DNA from: an uncultured Anaerolineae bacterium | GTDB taxonomy: Bacteria; Chloroflexota; Anaerolineae; Anaerolineales; Villigracilaceae | NCBI GenBank assembly: GCA_903838415.1 | Contig: CAILYI010000084.1 | Location: forward strand, 55,139 to 119,138 | Reading direction: 5' to 3' | Length of the DNA: 64,000 nucleotides | Part shown: piece by piece, positions 34,401-43,158 of the stretch | Numbering within the stretch: the first letter of the stretch is position 1 | Layout of the letters: each line of letters opens with the position of its first letter | The notes under the pieces: generated by a model | The model's input: the letters and a program-made list of their open reading frames with translations, nothing else | What the model was told of the DNA's origin: nothing | The model's database searches: none | Made by a program: the position numbers and the translations under genes

Positions 34401-35708
34401 TTGGAAACAGAAGTTGAACAACCGTGGGATGTGATCGTGATCGGCGGTGGCCCGGCCGGATATTTTGCGGCCATCCGCTGCGCTGAAATTGCCCAGGAAG
34501 CCGGGCGGCCCGTGCGCGTGCTGATTGTTGAACGGGCGCGCCGTCCATTGGGCAAAGTCATCATTTCGGGCGGCGAGCGCTGCAATGTGACGCACGCCTG
34601 CTTTGAACCGGCCAAACTCGTCAGCTATTATCCGCGCGGCGCGGCGGCTTTGCGCGGCCCATTCAGCCGCTTTCAGCCGCGTGACACCGTCGATTGGTTT
34701 GCCAAACGCGGCGTGGTGCTGAAAACCGAAGCGGACGGGCGCATGTTCCCCATCACCAATCACTCAAAAACCATTGTGGATTGTCTGGAAGAAGCTGCCC
34801 GGCAGGCGGGCGTCGTCGTTTGGACTCAAACCGGCCTGTTGGACTGTCAGCGTATCCCCGAGGCTGCAGATCAGTCGCCCCGTTTCCGCATCCAGCTGCG
34901 ACGGGATGTGCTCGACTGTGAGCAGGTTCACTCCGCCCGCTCGGTGCTGTTTGCCAGCGGCAGCGAATCTTTCTGCCACAGCCTGATCGCCCGGCTTGGA
35001 CATACCATCGAGCCGCCGGTGCCGTCCCTGTTCACCTTCAAAATCACCGACACGCGGCTGGCCGATCTGGCGGGATTATCCGTCCCCAATGCCAGCCTGC
35101 GCCTGCTGGCGGATTCAGCCAGCGAAAAGGTGTCCATCCCGCCCCAGCAAGGTCCGCTGCTGATTACGCACTGGGGACTGAGCGGCCCGGCCACGCTGAA
35201 GCTTTCGGCCTGGGGCGCGCGCTGGTTGTTTGAGTGCAATTATCAGGCCGGGCTGCTGGTCAACTGGCTGCATCCGCTTTCGACCGAAAAAGTGCTGGAA
35301 GAGTTGCAAAGCTACCGGATTTTGCCCGAAAACAATCGCAAAAAGCCCGGCGCGCACGCGCTGTTTGCGCAAATCCCCATTCGCCTGTGGAAGCGGCTGA
35401 CCGAAGCGGCGGGTATCTCCGAAACCCAAAACTGGGCGGATGTCTCGAAGATCGCCCAACGCCGCCTGGCCGAAGAACTGACCGCGGGCTGCTATGCCAT
35501 CGAGGGCAAAGGCATCTTCAAGGATGAATTTGTGACATGCGGCGGCGTCAACCTGGATGAAGTTAATTTCAAGACCATGCAGAGCCGTCTTGTTCCCGGC
35601 CTGTTCTTTGCCGGGGAAGTGCTCGATATCGACGGTTTGACTGGCGGCTTCAACTTCCAAAATGCCTGGACAACCGGCTGGCTGGCGGGTGAAGCGCTGG
35701 GAGCCTGA
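34401..35708 (+). CDS. NAD(P)/FAD oxidoreductase, HI0933/BaiN family
   Basis: A 435-residue flavoprotein (from TTG 34401) of the HI0933/BaiN group. The N-terminal DVIVIGGGPAGYFAA binds FAD, GKVIISGGERCNVTHA is the family signature, and the C-terminal GLFFAGEVLDIDGLTGGFN holds the second FAD contact. Characterised relatives reduce bile acids or similar enoyl substrates, but most members have unknown substrates. The ATG at 34356 overlaps a TATAAT, so I prefer the TTG with AAGGCGG upstream. A bidirectional terminator follows. Confidence 0.88.
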   Translation: METEVEQPWDVIVIGGGPAGYFAAIRCAEIAQEAGRPVRVLIVERARRPLGKVIISGGERCNVTHACFEPAKLVSYYPRGAAALRGPFSRFQPRDTVDWFAKRGVVLKTEADGRMFPITNHSKTIVDCLEEAARQAGVVVWTQTGLLDCQRIPEAADQSPRFRIQLRRDVLDCEQVHSARSVLFASGSESFCHSLIARLGHTIEPPVPSLFTFKITDTRLADLAGLSVPNASLRLLADSASEKVSIPPQQGPLLITHWGLSGPATLKLSAWGARWLFECNYQAGLLVNWLHPLSTEKVLEELQSYRILPENNRKKPGAHALFAQIPIRLWKRLTEAAGISETQNWADVSKIAQRRLAEELTAGCYAIEGKGIFKDEFVTCGGVNLDEVNFKTMQSRLVPGLFFAGEVLDIDGLTGGFNFQNAWTTGWLAGEALGA

Positions 35709-35710
35709 AT

Positions 35711-35751
35711 AAAAAGACGCCGTTCGCTTTTTCGGGAACGGCGTCTTTTTT
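35711..35751. terminator. Bidirectional terminator between convergent genes
   Basis: Perfect 15-bp stem AAAAAGACGCCGTTC/GAACGGCGTCTTTTT with a ten-base loop, lying between the flavoprotein and aminotransferase genes. Confidence 0.9.
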
Positions 35752-35753
35752 GT

Positions 35754-37079
35754 TTACTTTAAGAATTCCTTCTCAGCCAGCGTCAGCGCTTCTTCGAAGA
35801 TTTCAAGGCCGTGATTGATCTCGTCCTTGTTGATGCTCAGCGGCGGCGCGATGCGGATGACGCTCTTGGCGCAGCCCAACAGCAGCAGTCCGCGCTCGAA
35901 GGCATGGTGGACAAGGCTGTCGCGCAGTTCGGGGGCGGGTTCCTTGCTTTCCTTGTTGCTGACAAATTCCACACCAATCATCAGGCCCATGCCGCGCACT
36001 TCGCCAATCGACGGGTGGCGGGCGGCCATTTCGGCCAGCGCATCCTGGGTGTATTCGCCCACTTCCGCCGCGTTTTTCATATATTCGCGCTCGATCAGTT
36101 CAATCGTCTTGATGGCTGCCACGCACGAAAGCGGATTTCCGCCGTAGGTGTTGCCGTGTGCGCCGCGACTCCAATCCATCACAGTGCGCCGCGCCACGCA
36201 CGCGCCCAGCGGAATTCCACTGGCGATGCCCTTGGCGGTTGTGAAAATGTCAGGCTCCACGCCAAAGTTCTCGATCGCCCACCACTTGCCGGTGCGTCCC
36301 ATGCCGCTTTGGACCTCGTCCGCAATCAGCAGGATGCCGTACTTATCGCACATTTTCCGCAGCGCCGGGAAGAATCCCGCCGACGGGACGATGTAGCCAC
36401 CCTCGCCCTGAATCGGTTCCACCAGGATCCCGGCCACTTCATCCGCTGGAACAATTTGACGGAAAATCTGTTCCTCGATGTAGCGCACCACGGTTTCGCC
36501 GTAGTCTTCGCCAAATTTACGTTCCAAAATTGGCCGATAAGGATTGGGGAAAGGCGCATGGACCACGCCATTCATCAATGGGTAAAAGCCGCTGTGATAC
36601 ATGGCCTTGCTGGCTGTCATGGTCACCGCGCCCATCGTCCGGCCATGGAAAGCTCCGGTAAAACCGATGAAATTAGTTCGTCCGGTATGATAACGGGCCA
36701 GCTTGAGAGCCGTTTCCACAGATTCCGTCCCGGAATTGGTCAAAAAGGAAACCGCCGCTTCATGCATCGGGGCAATTTCATCCAGCTTTTCAGCCAATTC
36801 GATCATGCTGACGTGGTAGAAGTCGGACGAGATGTGCAGAAACTTCTCGGCCTGCTCCTGGATGGCCTTAACCACTTCGGGGTGGGCATGACCGGTGGAA
36901 TTAACGGCAATCCCGGCCATAAAATCGAGAAATTTATTGCCGTCCACATCCCACAACCAGGATCCTTTGCCATAGTCCATGGCAAAAGGATAATCGCGCG
37001 GATAGGACGGGGATATAACTGACGAGTCGCGCTTGATCAGCGCGCGGGCCTTGGGCCCCGGTAACTTCATCGGTTCCAT
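35754..37079 (-). CDS. Class-III PLP aminotransferase
   Basis: A 441-residue pyridoxal-phosphate enzyme of the acetylornithine/4-aminobutyrate aminotransferase class. The PLP Schiff-base Lys is in TTAKGIASGIPLGA, the cofactor Asp in LLIADEVQSGMGRTG, and substrate-contact elements TNSGTESVETALKLAR and GAFHGRTMGAVT are present. The IASGIPLGA active-site context resembles archaeal broad-range omega-aminotransferases or racemases more than ArgD. It is downstream of a ROK kinase with a 202-base gap, so a shared pathway is uncertain. Confidence 0.9.
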   Translation of the reverse strand: MEPMKLPGPKARALIKRDSSVISPSYPRDYPFAMDYGKGSWLWDVDGNKFLDFMAGIAVNSTGHAHPEVVKAIQEQAEKFLHISSDFYHVSMIELAEKLDEIAPMHEAAVSFLTNSGTESVETALKLARYHTGRTNFIGFTGAFHGRTMGAVTMTASKAMYHSGFYPLMNGVVHAPFPNPYRPILERKFGEDYGETVVRYIEEQIFRQIVPADEVAGILVEPIQGEGGYIVPSAGFFPALRKMCDKYGILLIADEVQSGMGRTGKWWAIENFGVEPDIFTTAKGIASGIPLGACVARRTVMDWSRGAHGNTYGGNPLSCVAAIKTIELIEREYMKNAAEVGEYTQDALAEMAARHPSIGEVRGMGLMIGVEFVSNKESKEPAPELRDSLVHHAFERGLLLLGCAKSVIRIAPPLSINKDEINHGLEIFEEALTLAEKEFLK

Positions 37080-37125
37080 AGGGTGGCTCCTTTTAGTGAA
37101 ACTGGTAGGTTAGACAGTTGAAAGA

Positions 37126-37244
37126 TTGGGAGTCGGAAGCTTTGTGCTTCCAACCAACAATCAAAAACAAACAAATCAAATAATGGGGAGAAAGAATGAC
37201 AGTGTTGCGTAAATCGTCAATCAAAAATCCATGTGACTCCCCAA
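37126..37244. repeat. Short palindromic dispersed element, copy 2
   Basis: Starts TTGGGAGTCGG and ends GACTCCCCAA, with an inner hairpin GGAAGC-TTTGT-GCTTCC. The ends match those at 18067-18106, but the element is longer here. It fills most of the gap before the aminotransferase gene. Confidence 0.45.
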
Positions 37245-37281
37245 AATGAGATATTCCGGCCTGGGGGAGGCAGGCGCTTCG

Positions 37282-38214
37282 TCAGTTGTCGGGTAAAAGT
37301 CCCAGGGCCAGGGCGCCCATCAACCCGGAATTGTCGCCCAACGCGGCGTTTGCAATCACCAAACCCTGTATATATGATTTATCCATCACGTTTTGTTCCA
37401 GCGATTCTTTGATCGAATCGAGCAGAAAATTTCCGCTGAATGAGACCCCGCCGCCGAAAATCACCACGGACGGGTTAAACAGGTGCACAAAAATTGCCAG
37501 CGCCTCACCGATATATTTCCCGGCGCGCGCCAGGGCCTGGATGGAGAGCGCATCGCCTTGAGCGGCGGCCTCGGAGATCTCCCGTGCCGTCAGTTTTTCT
37601 TTGCCCTTCAGCGTGGATTCGACGCCGCTGGAAATTTGTTCCTGCACGAAACGCGCAATTGCCGGGCCCGCCGCCAGCGTCTCAAGATGTCCGCGCTGCC
37701 CACAGCTGCATATCGGTCCATCGGGCAGCACCGTGATGTGACCAACTTCTGCCGCCAATCCGTGCGCGCCGAGCAGCAAATGACCATCGCTGATGACGCC
37801 GCCGCCAATCCCGGTGCTGATGGTCAGATACAGCACGTGCTGATGTCCCTGCCCGGCGCCAAAGCGCCATTCGCCCAGCGCCGCCAGGTTGGCATCGTTG
37901 CCAATCCGGGTTTTGACGCCAAAACGTTTTTCCAACTCCGGCCCAATCGCAAAATTCTCCCAGCCCGGAATATTCGGCGCGGAAGCGATCACCCCGGTTT
38001 CCGGGTCGAGCGGCCCGGGAGAAGCGACCACAATCTTTTCGACCGACTCATGTTCCGGCCAGACTGATTGAATCAGCGCGCACATCCGCTCAAAAGCGGT
38101 GCCCTCGCCTTGCGTTGGCGTGCGGCGCACTTCGAGCGGCTCAATACTGCCCCGTCGGTAAACTCCGGCGCGGATTTGCGTTCCGCCAATGTCAATAGCA
38201 ATAATAATGGACAT
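37282..38214 (-). CDS. ROK-family sugar kinase (glucokinase-like)
   Basis: A 310-residue ROK protein, likely phosphorylating glucose or a related sugar with ATP. It has the ATP motif AIDIGGTQIRAGV at the N-terminus, the catalytic-base segment IGNDANLAALGEW, and GIGGGVISDGHLLLGAHGLAAEVGH (outline). The ROK zinc motif reads CSCGQRGHLE, with His in place of the usual third Cys. A TATAAT at 38222-38227 puts its start one base before the ATG. It is divergent from yvcK. Confidence 0.92.
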   Translation of the reverse strand: MSIIIAIDIGGTQIRAGVYRRGSIEPLEVRRTPTQGEGTAFERMCALIQSVWPEHESVEKIVVASPGPLDPETGVIASAPNIPGWENFAIGPELEKRFGVKTRIGNDANLAALGEWRFGAGQGHQHVLYLTISTGIGGGVISDGHLLLGAHGLAAEVGHITVLPDGPICSCGQRGHLETLAAGPAIARFVQEQISSGVESTLKGKEKLTAREISEAAAQGDALSIQALARAGKYIGEALAIFVHLFNPSVVIFGGGVSFSGNFLLDSIKESLEQNVMDKSYIQGLVIANAALGDNSGLMGALALGLLPDN

Positions 38215-38221
38215 GGCTGTA

Positions 38222-38227
38222 ATTATA
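38222..38227 (-). promoter_or_regulatory. -10 of ROK kinase, near leaderless
   Basis: Minus-strand TATAAT followed by TACAGCC and the ATG at 38214; predicted start 38215, a one-base leader. Confidence 0.5.
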
Positions 38228-38285
38228 TCCGTAAAGCCCCCGCTTGAAATGTGACGAAACGCACGTTCTCGCCAGATTTTTAGCG

Positions 38286-38314
38286 TTGACGGATGGTTTG
38301 AACACTGCTATTAT
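38286..38314 (+). promoter_or_regulatory. yvcK promoter giving a leaderless GTG message
   Basis: TTGACG (38286-38291), a 17-base spacer and TATTAT (38309-38314). The predicted start is base 38321, which is the G of the GTG start codon. No ribosome site lies upstream. Confidence 0.75.
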
Positions 38315-38320
38315 CATCTT

Positions 38321-39646
38321 GTGAGAAAAAAATTCCGCCCGACTGCCACATTAAAACGCGAAATGTCCACCTGGCTGCGCTGGTTGGTACCAGGGCTGGG
38401 TGTCAAACGTTGGTTTGGCATCCTGCTGGCCGGGGTCACCTTGCTTGGTGTGGGCGTGGCTTATTTCTTGTTGGATATTTACCGGACAACGCCCGGAGAA
38501 GATCTCCTGCCCGTTTTGAATGTCGCCACCCTGCGCTTTTTCCCACGCCCGGTGCGAGTGATTATTTTTATCGCGCTGGGGCTTGGTCTCGTTATTTGGG
38601 GCTTTTGGGGATTGAATCGCGCGCTGCTAAACCCATTCCTGCGTAAAGACCGTCATCTGGTCGATCAGATTGCAGAATTCCGCCGCCTCGAGCGTGGCTC
38701 GCGGGTGGTGGTGATGGGCGGCGGGCATGGACAAGCCACCCTGCTGCGTGGACTAAAAACCCATACCTATAATCTCACGGCCATCGTTACCGTGGCGGAT
38801 GACGGCGGCTCGTCTGGCCGGTTGCGCCAGAGCCTTGGCATTTTACCGCCCGGCGACATCCGCAACTGTCTGGCGGCGCTTTCCAACGACGAGGCTTTAC
38901 TGGCGCAGTTGTTTCAGTACCGTTTCAACAACGATACCGGCCTGGACGGACACTCTTTCGGCAACCTGTTCATCTCAGCCCTGGCCGATGTGACCGGCAG
39001 CTTTGAAGAAGCGGTGGCCGAATCAGGGCGGGTGCTTTCGGTGCACGGTCGGGTGCTTCCAGCCACTTTACACAATATCAAGCTCGTCGCGGATGTCCAA
39101 CTTCCTAACACGATGAACCAGATCCGGGTGGAAGGGGAAAGCAGTATCCCCGAAATGCCAGGACGGGTTCGCCGCGTCTATCTTGAGCCGAATAATCCAC
39201 CGGCATTTCCGCCCGTGATTCAAGCCATCCTGGCGGCGGATTTGATTGTGGTTGGCCCGGGAAGTCTGTACACCAGCATCCTGCCCAACCTGCTGGTGCC
39301 CGACCTGCTGGCGGCGCTGCGTTCCAGCCGGGCGTTGAAGGTTTATGTGGTCAACATTGCCACGCAGCCCGGCGAAACCAGTGATTACGGAGTCAGTGAA
39401 CATATTTCGGTGTTGGCTGATCATATCGACGAGGCCGTTTTTGATATTATTGTTTGCAATAATCGCCACGATGGAATATTACCAAAAGGAGTAGAATGGG
39501 TTAAGATAGACGAACAGGCCGCCACGCACCCTGTTTACAGCGCGGATTTGCTGGATGTCGAACACCCCTGGCGGCATGATTCGGAAAAACTCGCCAAAGT
39601 GCTCATGGATTTGTTATATGAACGTACGGGGCCTTTGATCGATTAA
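38321..39646 (+). CDS. yvcK: YvcK/CofD-like protein with N-terminal membrane anchor
   Basis: A 441-residue protein. The C-terminal part (from about residue 125) is YvcK: VVVMGGGHGQATLLRGLK, TVADDGGSSGRLR, PPGDIRNCLAALS and VGPGSLYTSILPNLLV (outline), the set that binds a UDP-sugar and is tied to carbon metabolism and peptidoglycan supply. Unlike the soluble Bacillus protein it has an N-terminal extension with two predicted membrane helices (about 32-52 and 78-97). The start is GTG; the promoter above makes it leaderless. It is followed by gap and pgk. Confidence 0.9.
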   Translation: MRKKFRPTATLKREMSTWLRWLVPGLGVKRWFGILLAGVTLLGVGVAYFLLDIYRTTPGEDLLPVLNVATLRFFPRPVRVIIFIALGLGLVIWGFWGLNRALLNPFLRKDRHLVDQIAEFRRLERGSRVVVMGGGHGQATLLRGLKTHTYNLTAIVTVADDGGSSGRLRQSLGILPPGDIRNCLAALSNDEALLAQLFQYRFNNDTGLDGHSFGNLFISALADVTGSFEEAVAESGRVLSVHGRVLPATLHNIKLVADVQLPNTMNQIRVEGESSIPEMPGRVRRVYLEPNNPPAFPPVIQAILAADLIVVGPGSLYTSILPNLLVPDLLAALRSSRALKVYVVNIATQPGETSDYGVSEHISVLADHIDEAVFDIIVCNNRHDGILPKGVEWVKIDEQAATHPVYSADLLDVEHPWRHDSEKLAKVLMDLLYERTGPLID

Positions 39647-39677
39647 TGTTGATATCTTTGCGCAGTCATTTGCGTTT

Positions 39678-39708
39678 TTGAAGCGGAAAAGATATATTGT
39701 GGTAGAAT
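39678..39708 (+). promoter_or_regulatory. gap promoter (extended -10)
   Basis: TGgTAGAAT (39700-39708) with a weak TTGAAG at 39678-39683. The leader ends with AAGGAGGT (39743-39750) six bases before the ATG, a strong ribosome site. Confidence 0.55.
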
Positions 39709-39756
39709 ATCCAGTTGTGCAAAAATTCACAATCATAAACCTAAGGAGGTTTAATC

Positions 39757-40815
39757 ATGACAATCAAAGTTGGTATTAACGGTTTTGGCCGCATTGGCCG
39801 TCAGGTTCTGAAGGCAATTCGCGATAATTATGCGGATACTTTGGAAGTGGTCGCTTTCAATGATATTGGCGACACGAAAACCATGGCTCATTTGCTCAAG
39901 TACGATTCAACCTATGGCCGCTTCAATGGTACCGTCGAAATGGCCGAAGATGGCCTGATGATCGATGGCAAGAAAGTCAAAGTCTTCAAAGAGACCGATC
40001 CGGCCGCGATCATGTGGAAGGACCTGGGCATCGACATCGTGATCGAGTCGACCGGCCTGTTCACCATCAAGGAAGACGGCGTCAACAAAAAGGGCAAGAC
40101 CGTCAAGGGTGCTGTCAATCACATCACTTCGGGCGGCGCCAAGAAGGTCATCATTTCGGCCCCCGCTGAAGGCGAAGACCTGACCGTGGTGTTGGGCGTC
40201 AATGAAGACCAATACGATCCGAAGATCCACCATGTGGTTTCGAATGCTTCCTGCACCACGAACTGCCTGGCCCCGGCCGCGAAAGTCGTGCATGATCTGT
40301 TCACCATCAAGCGCGCTTTCATGACCACCATTCACTCCTACACCAACGACCAGAAGGTCCTGGACATGCCGCATTCCGACCTGCGCCGCGCCCGCGCCTC
40401 CGGTTTGAATATCATCCCGACTACCACCGGCGCTGCCAAGGCCATCTCCCTGGTCATCCCCGATCTGAAGGGCAAGTTCGACGGCTATTCCCTGCGCGTC
40501 CCGACCCCGACCGTTTCCGTGGTGGATTTCACTGCCGAGCTCGAAAAAGAGACCACCACCGAAGAACTGCGCCAGGCTTTCCGCGATGCTGCCAAACAGC
40601 CGCGCTTCAAGGGCATCCTCGAAGCTGTGGACGAACCCCTGGTCAGCATGGACTTCAAGGGCAGCCCGTACAGCTCCTCAGTTGATCTGCCCTTCACCAG
40701 CGTTTTGGGCAAAAGCTCCAGCAATTTTGTCAAAGTTGTCACCTGGTACGATAACGAATGGGGCTACTCCTGCCGCACGGCTGATTTGGCCGCGTTGATG
40801 GCGAAGAGCCTCTAA
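39757..40815 (+). CDS. gap: Glyceraldehyde-3-phosphate dehydrogenase, type I
   Basis: Oxidises glyceraldehyde-3-phosphate to 1,3-bisphosphoglycerate with NAD+. The 352-residue protein has the NAD motif [14 protein letters not shown], the catalytic Cys in [12 protein letters not shown], the YDNEWGYS C-terminal motif, and the normal length. It has a consensus ribosome site and high-expression style codon use. It is followed by pgk after a structured 91-base gap, the usual glycolytic pairing. Confidence 0.97.
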   Translation: MTIKVGINGFGRIGRQVLKAIRDNYADTLEVVAFNDIGDTKTMAHLLKYDSTYGRFNGTVEMAEDGLMIDGKKVKVFKETDPAAIMWKDLGIDIVIESTGLFTIKEDGVNKKGKTVKGAVNHITSGGAKKVIISAPAEGEDLTVVLGVNEDQYDPKIHHVVSNASCTTNCLAPAAKVVHDLFTIKRAFMTTIHSYTNDQKVLDMPHSDLRRARASGLNIIPTTTGAAKAISLVIPDLKGKFDGYSLRVPTPTVSVVDFTAELEKETTTEELRQAFRDAAKQPRFKGILEAVDEPLVSMDFKGSPYSSSVDLPFTSVLGKSSSNFVKVVTWYDNEWGYSCRTADLAALMAKSL

Positions 40816-40826
40816 TCGGTACACTG

Positions 40827-40896
40827 GTAAATTGGTAGGTTGGTAGATTGGGAAACCAATTTATTGATTTACCAATTTACTTTTTCCCAACCTACC
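40827..40896 (+). repeat. gap-pgk spacer with mutually exclusive helices
   Basis: GTAAATTGGT (40827-40836) pairs with ACCAATTTAC (40871-40880), and GGTAGGTTGG (40834-40843) pairs with CCAACCTACC (40887-40896). The two stems share bases and cross, so only one can form. A GAAA-loop hairpin (40844-40863) lies between them. The pgk ATG is 11 bases past the end. Confidence 0.6.
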
Positions 40897-40906
40897 GAGG
40901 AAATCT

Positions 40907-42079
40907 ATGAATAAAAAGACTGTAAAAGATATCGATCTCAAGGGCAAACGCGTCATCATGCGTGTTGATTTCAACGTTCCGATGGATAAGGGCGTTGTGA
41001 CCGACGACAAGCGCATCAAAGCCGCCCTGCCGACCATCAAATATGTGCTTGAGCAAGGGGCATCTCTGCTGCTGATGAGTCACCTCGGCCGCCCGAAGGG
41101 TGGTGTTGATCCCGAATTCAGCCTGAAGGCCGCCGCTGAAGTACTGGCGGGACACCTGGGCATTCCGGTTAAAATGGCTGCCGATTGCGTTGGCCCTGAA
41201 GTGGAAGCAATGGCGGCTGCGTTGAAACCCGGCGAAGTCATCATGCTGGAAAACACGCGCTTTCATCCCGAAGAAGAGAAAAACGACCTGGAACTGGCCA
41301 AGAAAATGGCCGCGCTGGCGGATATTTACGTCAACGACGCTTTTGGCTCCGCTCATCGCGCCCACTCCTCCACGGAAGGGATTGCCCGTTTCCTGCCCGC
41401 CGTCTCCGGCTTTTTAATGGAGCAGGAACTGGAATATCTGGGCCGCGCGATTGCCAACCCGGAACATCCGTATATCGCTATTTTGGGCGGCGCGAAAATC
41501 AGCGACAAGATTTTGGTCGTCGAAACCCTGCTTTCCAAGTGCGACAAGCTCATCATCGGCGGCGGGATGGCCAACACTTTCCTGGCAGCCAAGGGCCTGA
41601 ACATGCAAGACAGCCTGGTGGAGGCTGCTTCACTCGAAACTGCCAAAGCCATCCTGTCACGCGTGGCGGATAAACTCGTCCTGCCGGTCGATGCCGTTAT
41701 CGCTGACAAATTTGACGCCGAGGCCAATAGCCAGGTCGTGGCGGTGGATGCGATCCCCGCCGGTTGGCGCATGCTGGATGTCGGCCCGAAAACGGTCGAA
41801 CACTACAAGCAGACTCTCAGCGGCGCAAAACTGATCGTCTGGAATGGCCCGGTGGGCGTCTTTGAAATGCCCAAATTTGCTGAAGGGACTTTTGCCCTGG
41901 CCAAATTGCTGGCCGAATCTGGCGCGACCACCGTCATCGGTGGCGGCGACAGCGCCAGCGCCGTCAAAAAGGCGGGCGTTGCCAAGCAGATGACGCATGT
42001 CTCGACGGGCGGCGGCGCCTCGCTGGAATTCCTGGAAGGCAAAGAACTCCCCGGTGTTGCAGCGCTGAACAACAAGTAG
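40907..42079 (+). CDS. pgk: Phosphoglycerate kinase
   Basis: Transfers phosphate from 1,3-bisphosphoglycerate to ADP. The 390-residue protein shows the standard [47 protein letters not shown] and [13 protein letters not shown] (the ATP-site glycine loop) segments. AGGAAAT precedes the ATG. It is in the gap operon and is followed by a terminator. Confidence 0.97.
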   Translation: MNKKTVKDIDLKGKRVIMRVDFNVPMDKGVVTDDKRIKAALPTIKYVLEQGASLLLMSHLGRPKGGVDPEFSLKAAAEVLAGHLGIPVKMAADCVGPEVEAMAAALKPGEVIMLENTRFHPEEEKNDLELAKKMAALADIYVNDAFGSAHRAHSSTEGIARFLPAVSGFLMEQELEYLGRAIANPEHPYIAILGGAKISDKILVVETLLSKCDKLIIGGGMANTFLAAKGLNMQDSLVEAASLETAKAILSRVADKLVLPVDAVIADKFDAEANSQVVAVDAIPAGWRMLDVGPKTVEHYKQTLSGAKLIVWNGPVGVFEMPKFAEGTFALAKLLAESGATTVIGGGDSASAVKKAGVAKQMTHVSTGGGASLEFLEGKELPGVAALNNK

Positions 42080-42086
42080 TATTCCC

Positions 42087-42121
42087 AAAACAGGTCGGGT
42101 AGAGATACCCGTCCTGTTTTT
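42087..42121 (+). terminator. pgk terminator
   Basis: AAAACAGG-T-CGGGTA stem with GAGA loop and TACCCG-T-CCTGTTTT, followed by further T residues, just after the pgk stop. Confidence 0.85.
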
Positions 42122-42173
42122 ATTTAACTCAGCCTCCGTTTTTTATCCATGCCAGTGCGTTGTGAGAGATGCT

Positions 42174-42719
42174 ATGAATGCCTTCCTTGAACCACCCCGT
42201 AAAATCCCGCTCTTCTTGCGGCTGGGAATTTGGATTTCTGAGAAAATCACCGGGCGGATGATGCTCCCGGCGCGCATCCTGGCTTGGTATCCCAAGGCTG
42301 CTGTCGGTTCCGCCATTTTGGAGGCGCTGGTGGCGCATGCGGATGGCATGCTGGACAAACGCCTGCTTAAGCTGGTGCGCATATCAGCTTCGTTTGCGGC
42401 CGCCTGCCCGTTTTGCATCGACATGAATTCCTTCGAGCATGAGCGCGAGGGCATCAGCGCGGATGAAATGCTCGCCGTGCGCGGACAGGTTGAATTGGAA
42501 TCTGTCGATTCGCTTTCAGAACGGGAACGGTTGGCTGTGCAATATGCCCGGATGGTGTCCCAGACGCCGCTCAAGTTTTACCCTGAATTCATTGATCGGA
42601 TGAAAGCCAGTTTCAATGAGCGGGAAATGGTGATTCTTGCGTCAACCGCGGCGCAGGTCAATTATTGGGCGCGACTAATTCAGGCTTTGGGAATTCCGCC
42701 AGCGGGTTTTTCAGAATAA
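42174..42719 (+). CDS. Carboxymuconolactone decarboxylase/AhpD-like protein
   Basis: A 181-residue all-helical protein of the CMD/AhpD superfamily, members of which catalyse decarboxylation or peroxiredoxin-type reduction. The redox pair is CPFC (AACPFCIDMNSFE), after a RLLKLVRISASF helix and before ELESVDSLSERERLAVQYARMV (outline). I start at ATG 42174; the GTG at 42162 is an alternative and neither has a strong ribosome site. It lies between pgk and the redox cluster; the substrate is unknown. Confidence 0.8.
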   Translation: MNAFLEPPRKIPLFLRLGIWISEKITGRMMLPARILAWYPKAAVGSAILEALVAHADGMLDKRLLKLVRISASFAAACPFCIDMNSFEHEREGISADEMLAVRGQVELESVDSLSERERLAVQYARMVSQTPLKFYPEFIDRMKASFNEREMVILASTAAQVNYWARLIQALGIPPAGFSE

Positions 42720-42796
42720 GGCCCAATCTTGCCGGTCAATTTCTTGAACCGGGCGGTTCTCACGCGCAGAACGGATAATCGGCATCACAAAAAGAA

Positions 42797-42840
42797 GTGA
42801 CAAAGGTCACCATCGGATTGTAAGTGGTTGCACCTATAAT
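42797..42840 (+). promoter_or_regulatory. CRP/FNR-like palindrome and -10 of the redox cluster
   Basis: GTGACAAAGGTCAC (42797-42810) is a perfect palindrome fitting the GTGA-N6-TCAC form of CRP/FNR-family sites. TATAAT follows at 42835-42840 with no -35. The palindrome is centred at about -43 from the predicted start, close to a class II activator position. Confidence 0.6.
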
Positions 42841-42896
42841 CATGAATGGGGCAGTAACTTTTTTTGGCCATGGACGACTTATCTGAAAGAGGCCTT

Positions 42897-43157
42897 ATGT
42901 TTCGAAATTTATTTCAAGCAGATTCTGCCCGGCAGGAGGCTTTAGCTGCCGGATATGTGGTTCCTGATCAGACTCGCTGTGTGCAATGCGGGATTTGTAC
43001 GTTTAACTGCCCGATCAGCATCGATGTGCGTCGCCATGCCTGGCAGGGAAGCCCGGTGCATAACAGTCAGTGCCTGACGTGTGGAGAGTGCGTGAAGCGC
43101 TGTCCGCGCGGAGTGCTGCGTTTTGAGCGCACCAACCTGTTCACCACGGAGGCCTGA
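42897..43157 (+). CDS. Two-cluster 4Fe-4S ferredoxin (HdrC-like)
   Basis: An 86-residue protein with two 4Fe-4S motifs, CVQCGICTFNCP and CLTCGECVKRCP, placed like those in HdrC and similar electron carriers. The ATG at 42897 has AAGAGG four bases upstream; longer frames begin at ATG 42870 or TTG 42864. Its stop TGA overlaps the region of the next gene's ribosome site, and the four genes that follow form one run. It should pass electrons from the flavoprotein to the membrane cytochrome. Confidence 0.88.
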   Translation: MFRNLFQADSARQEALAAGYVVPDQTRCVQCGICTFNCPISIDVRRHAWQGSPVHNSQCLTCGECVKRCPRGVLRFERTNLFTTEA

Positions 43158-43158
43158 G

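Noticed and set aside
35811..37022. 403-codon open frame on the plus strand
   Set aside because: Antisense to the class-III aminotransferase; codon-pattern shadow of a GC-rich gene.
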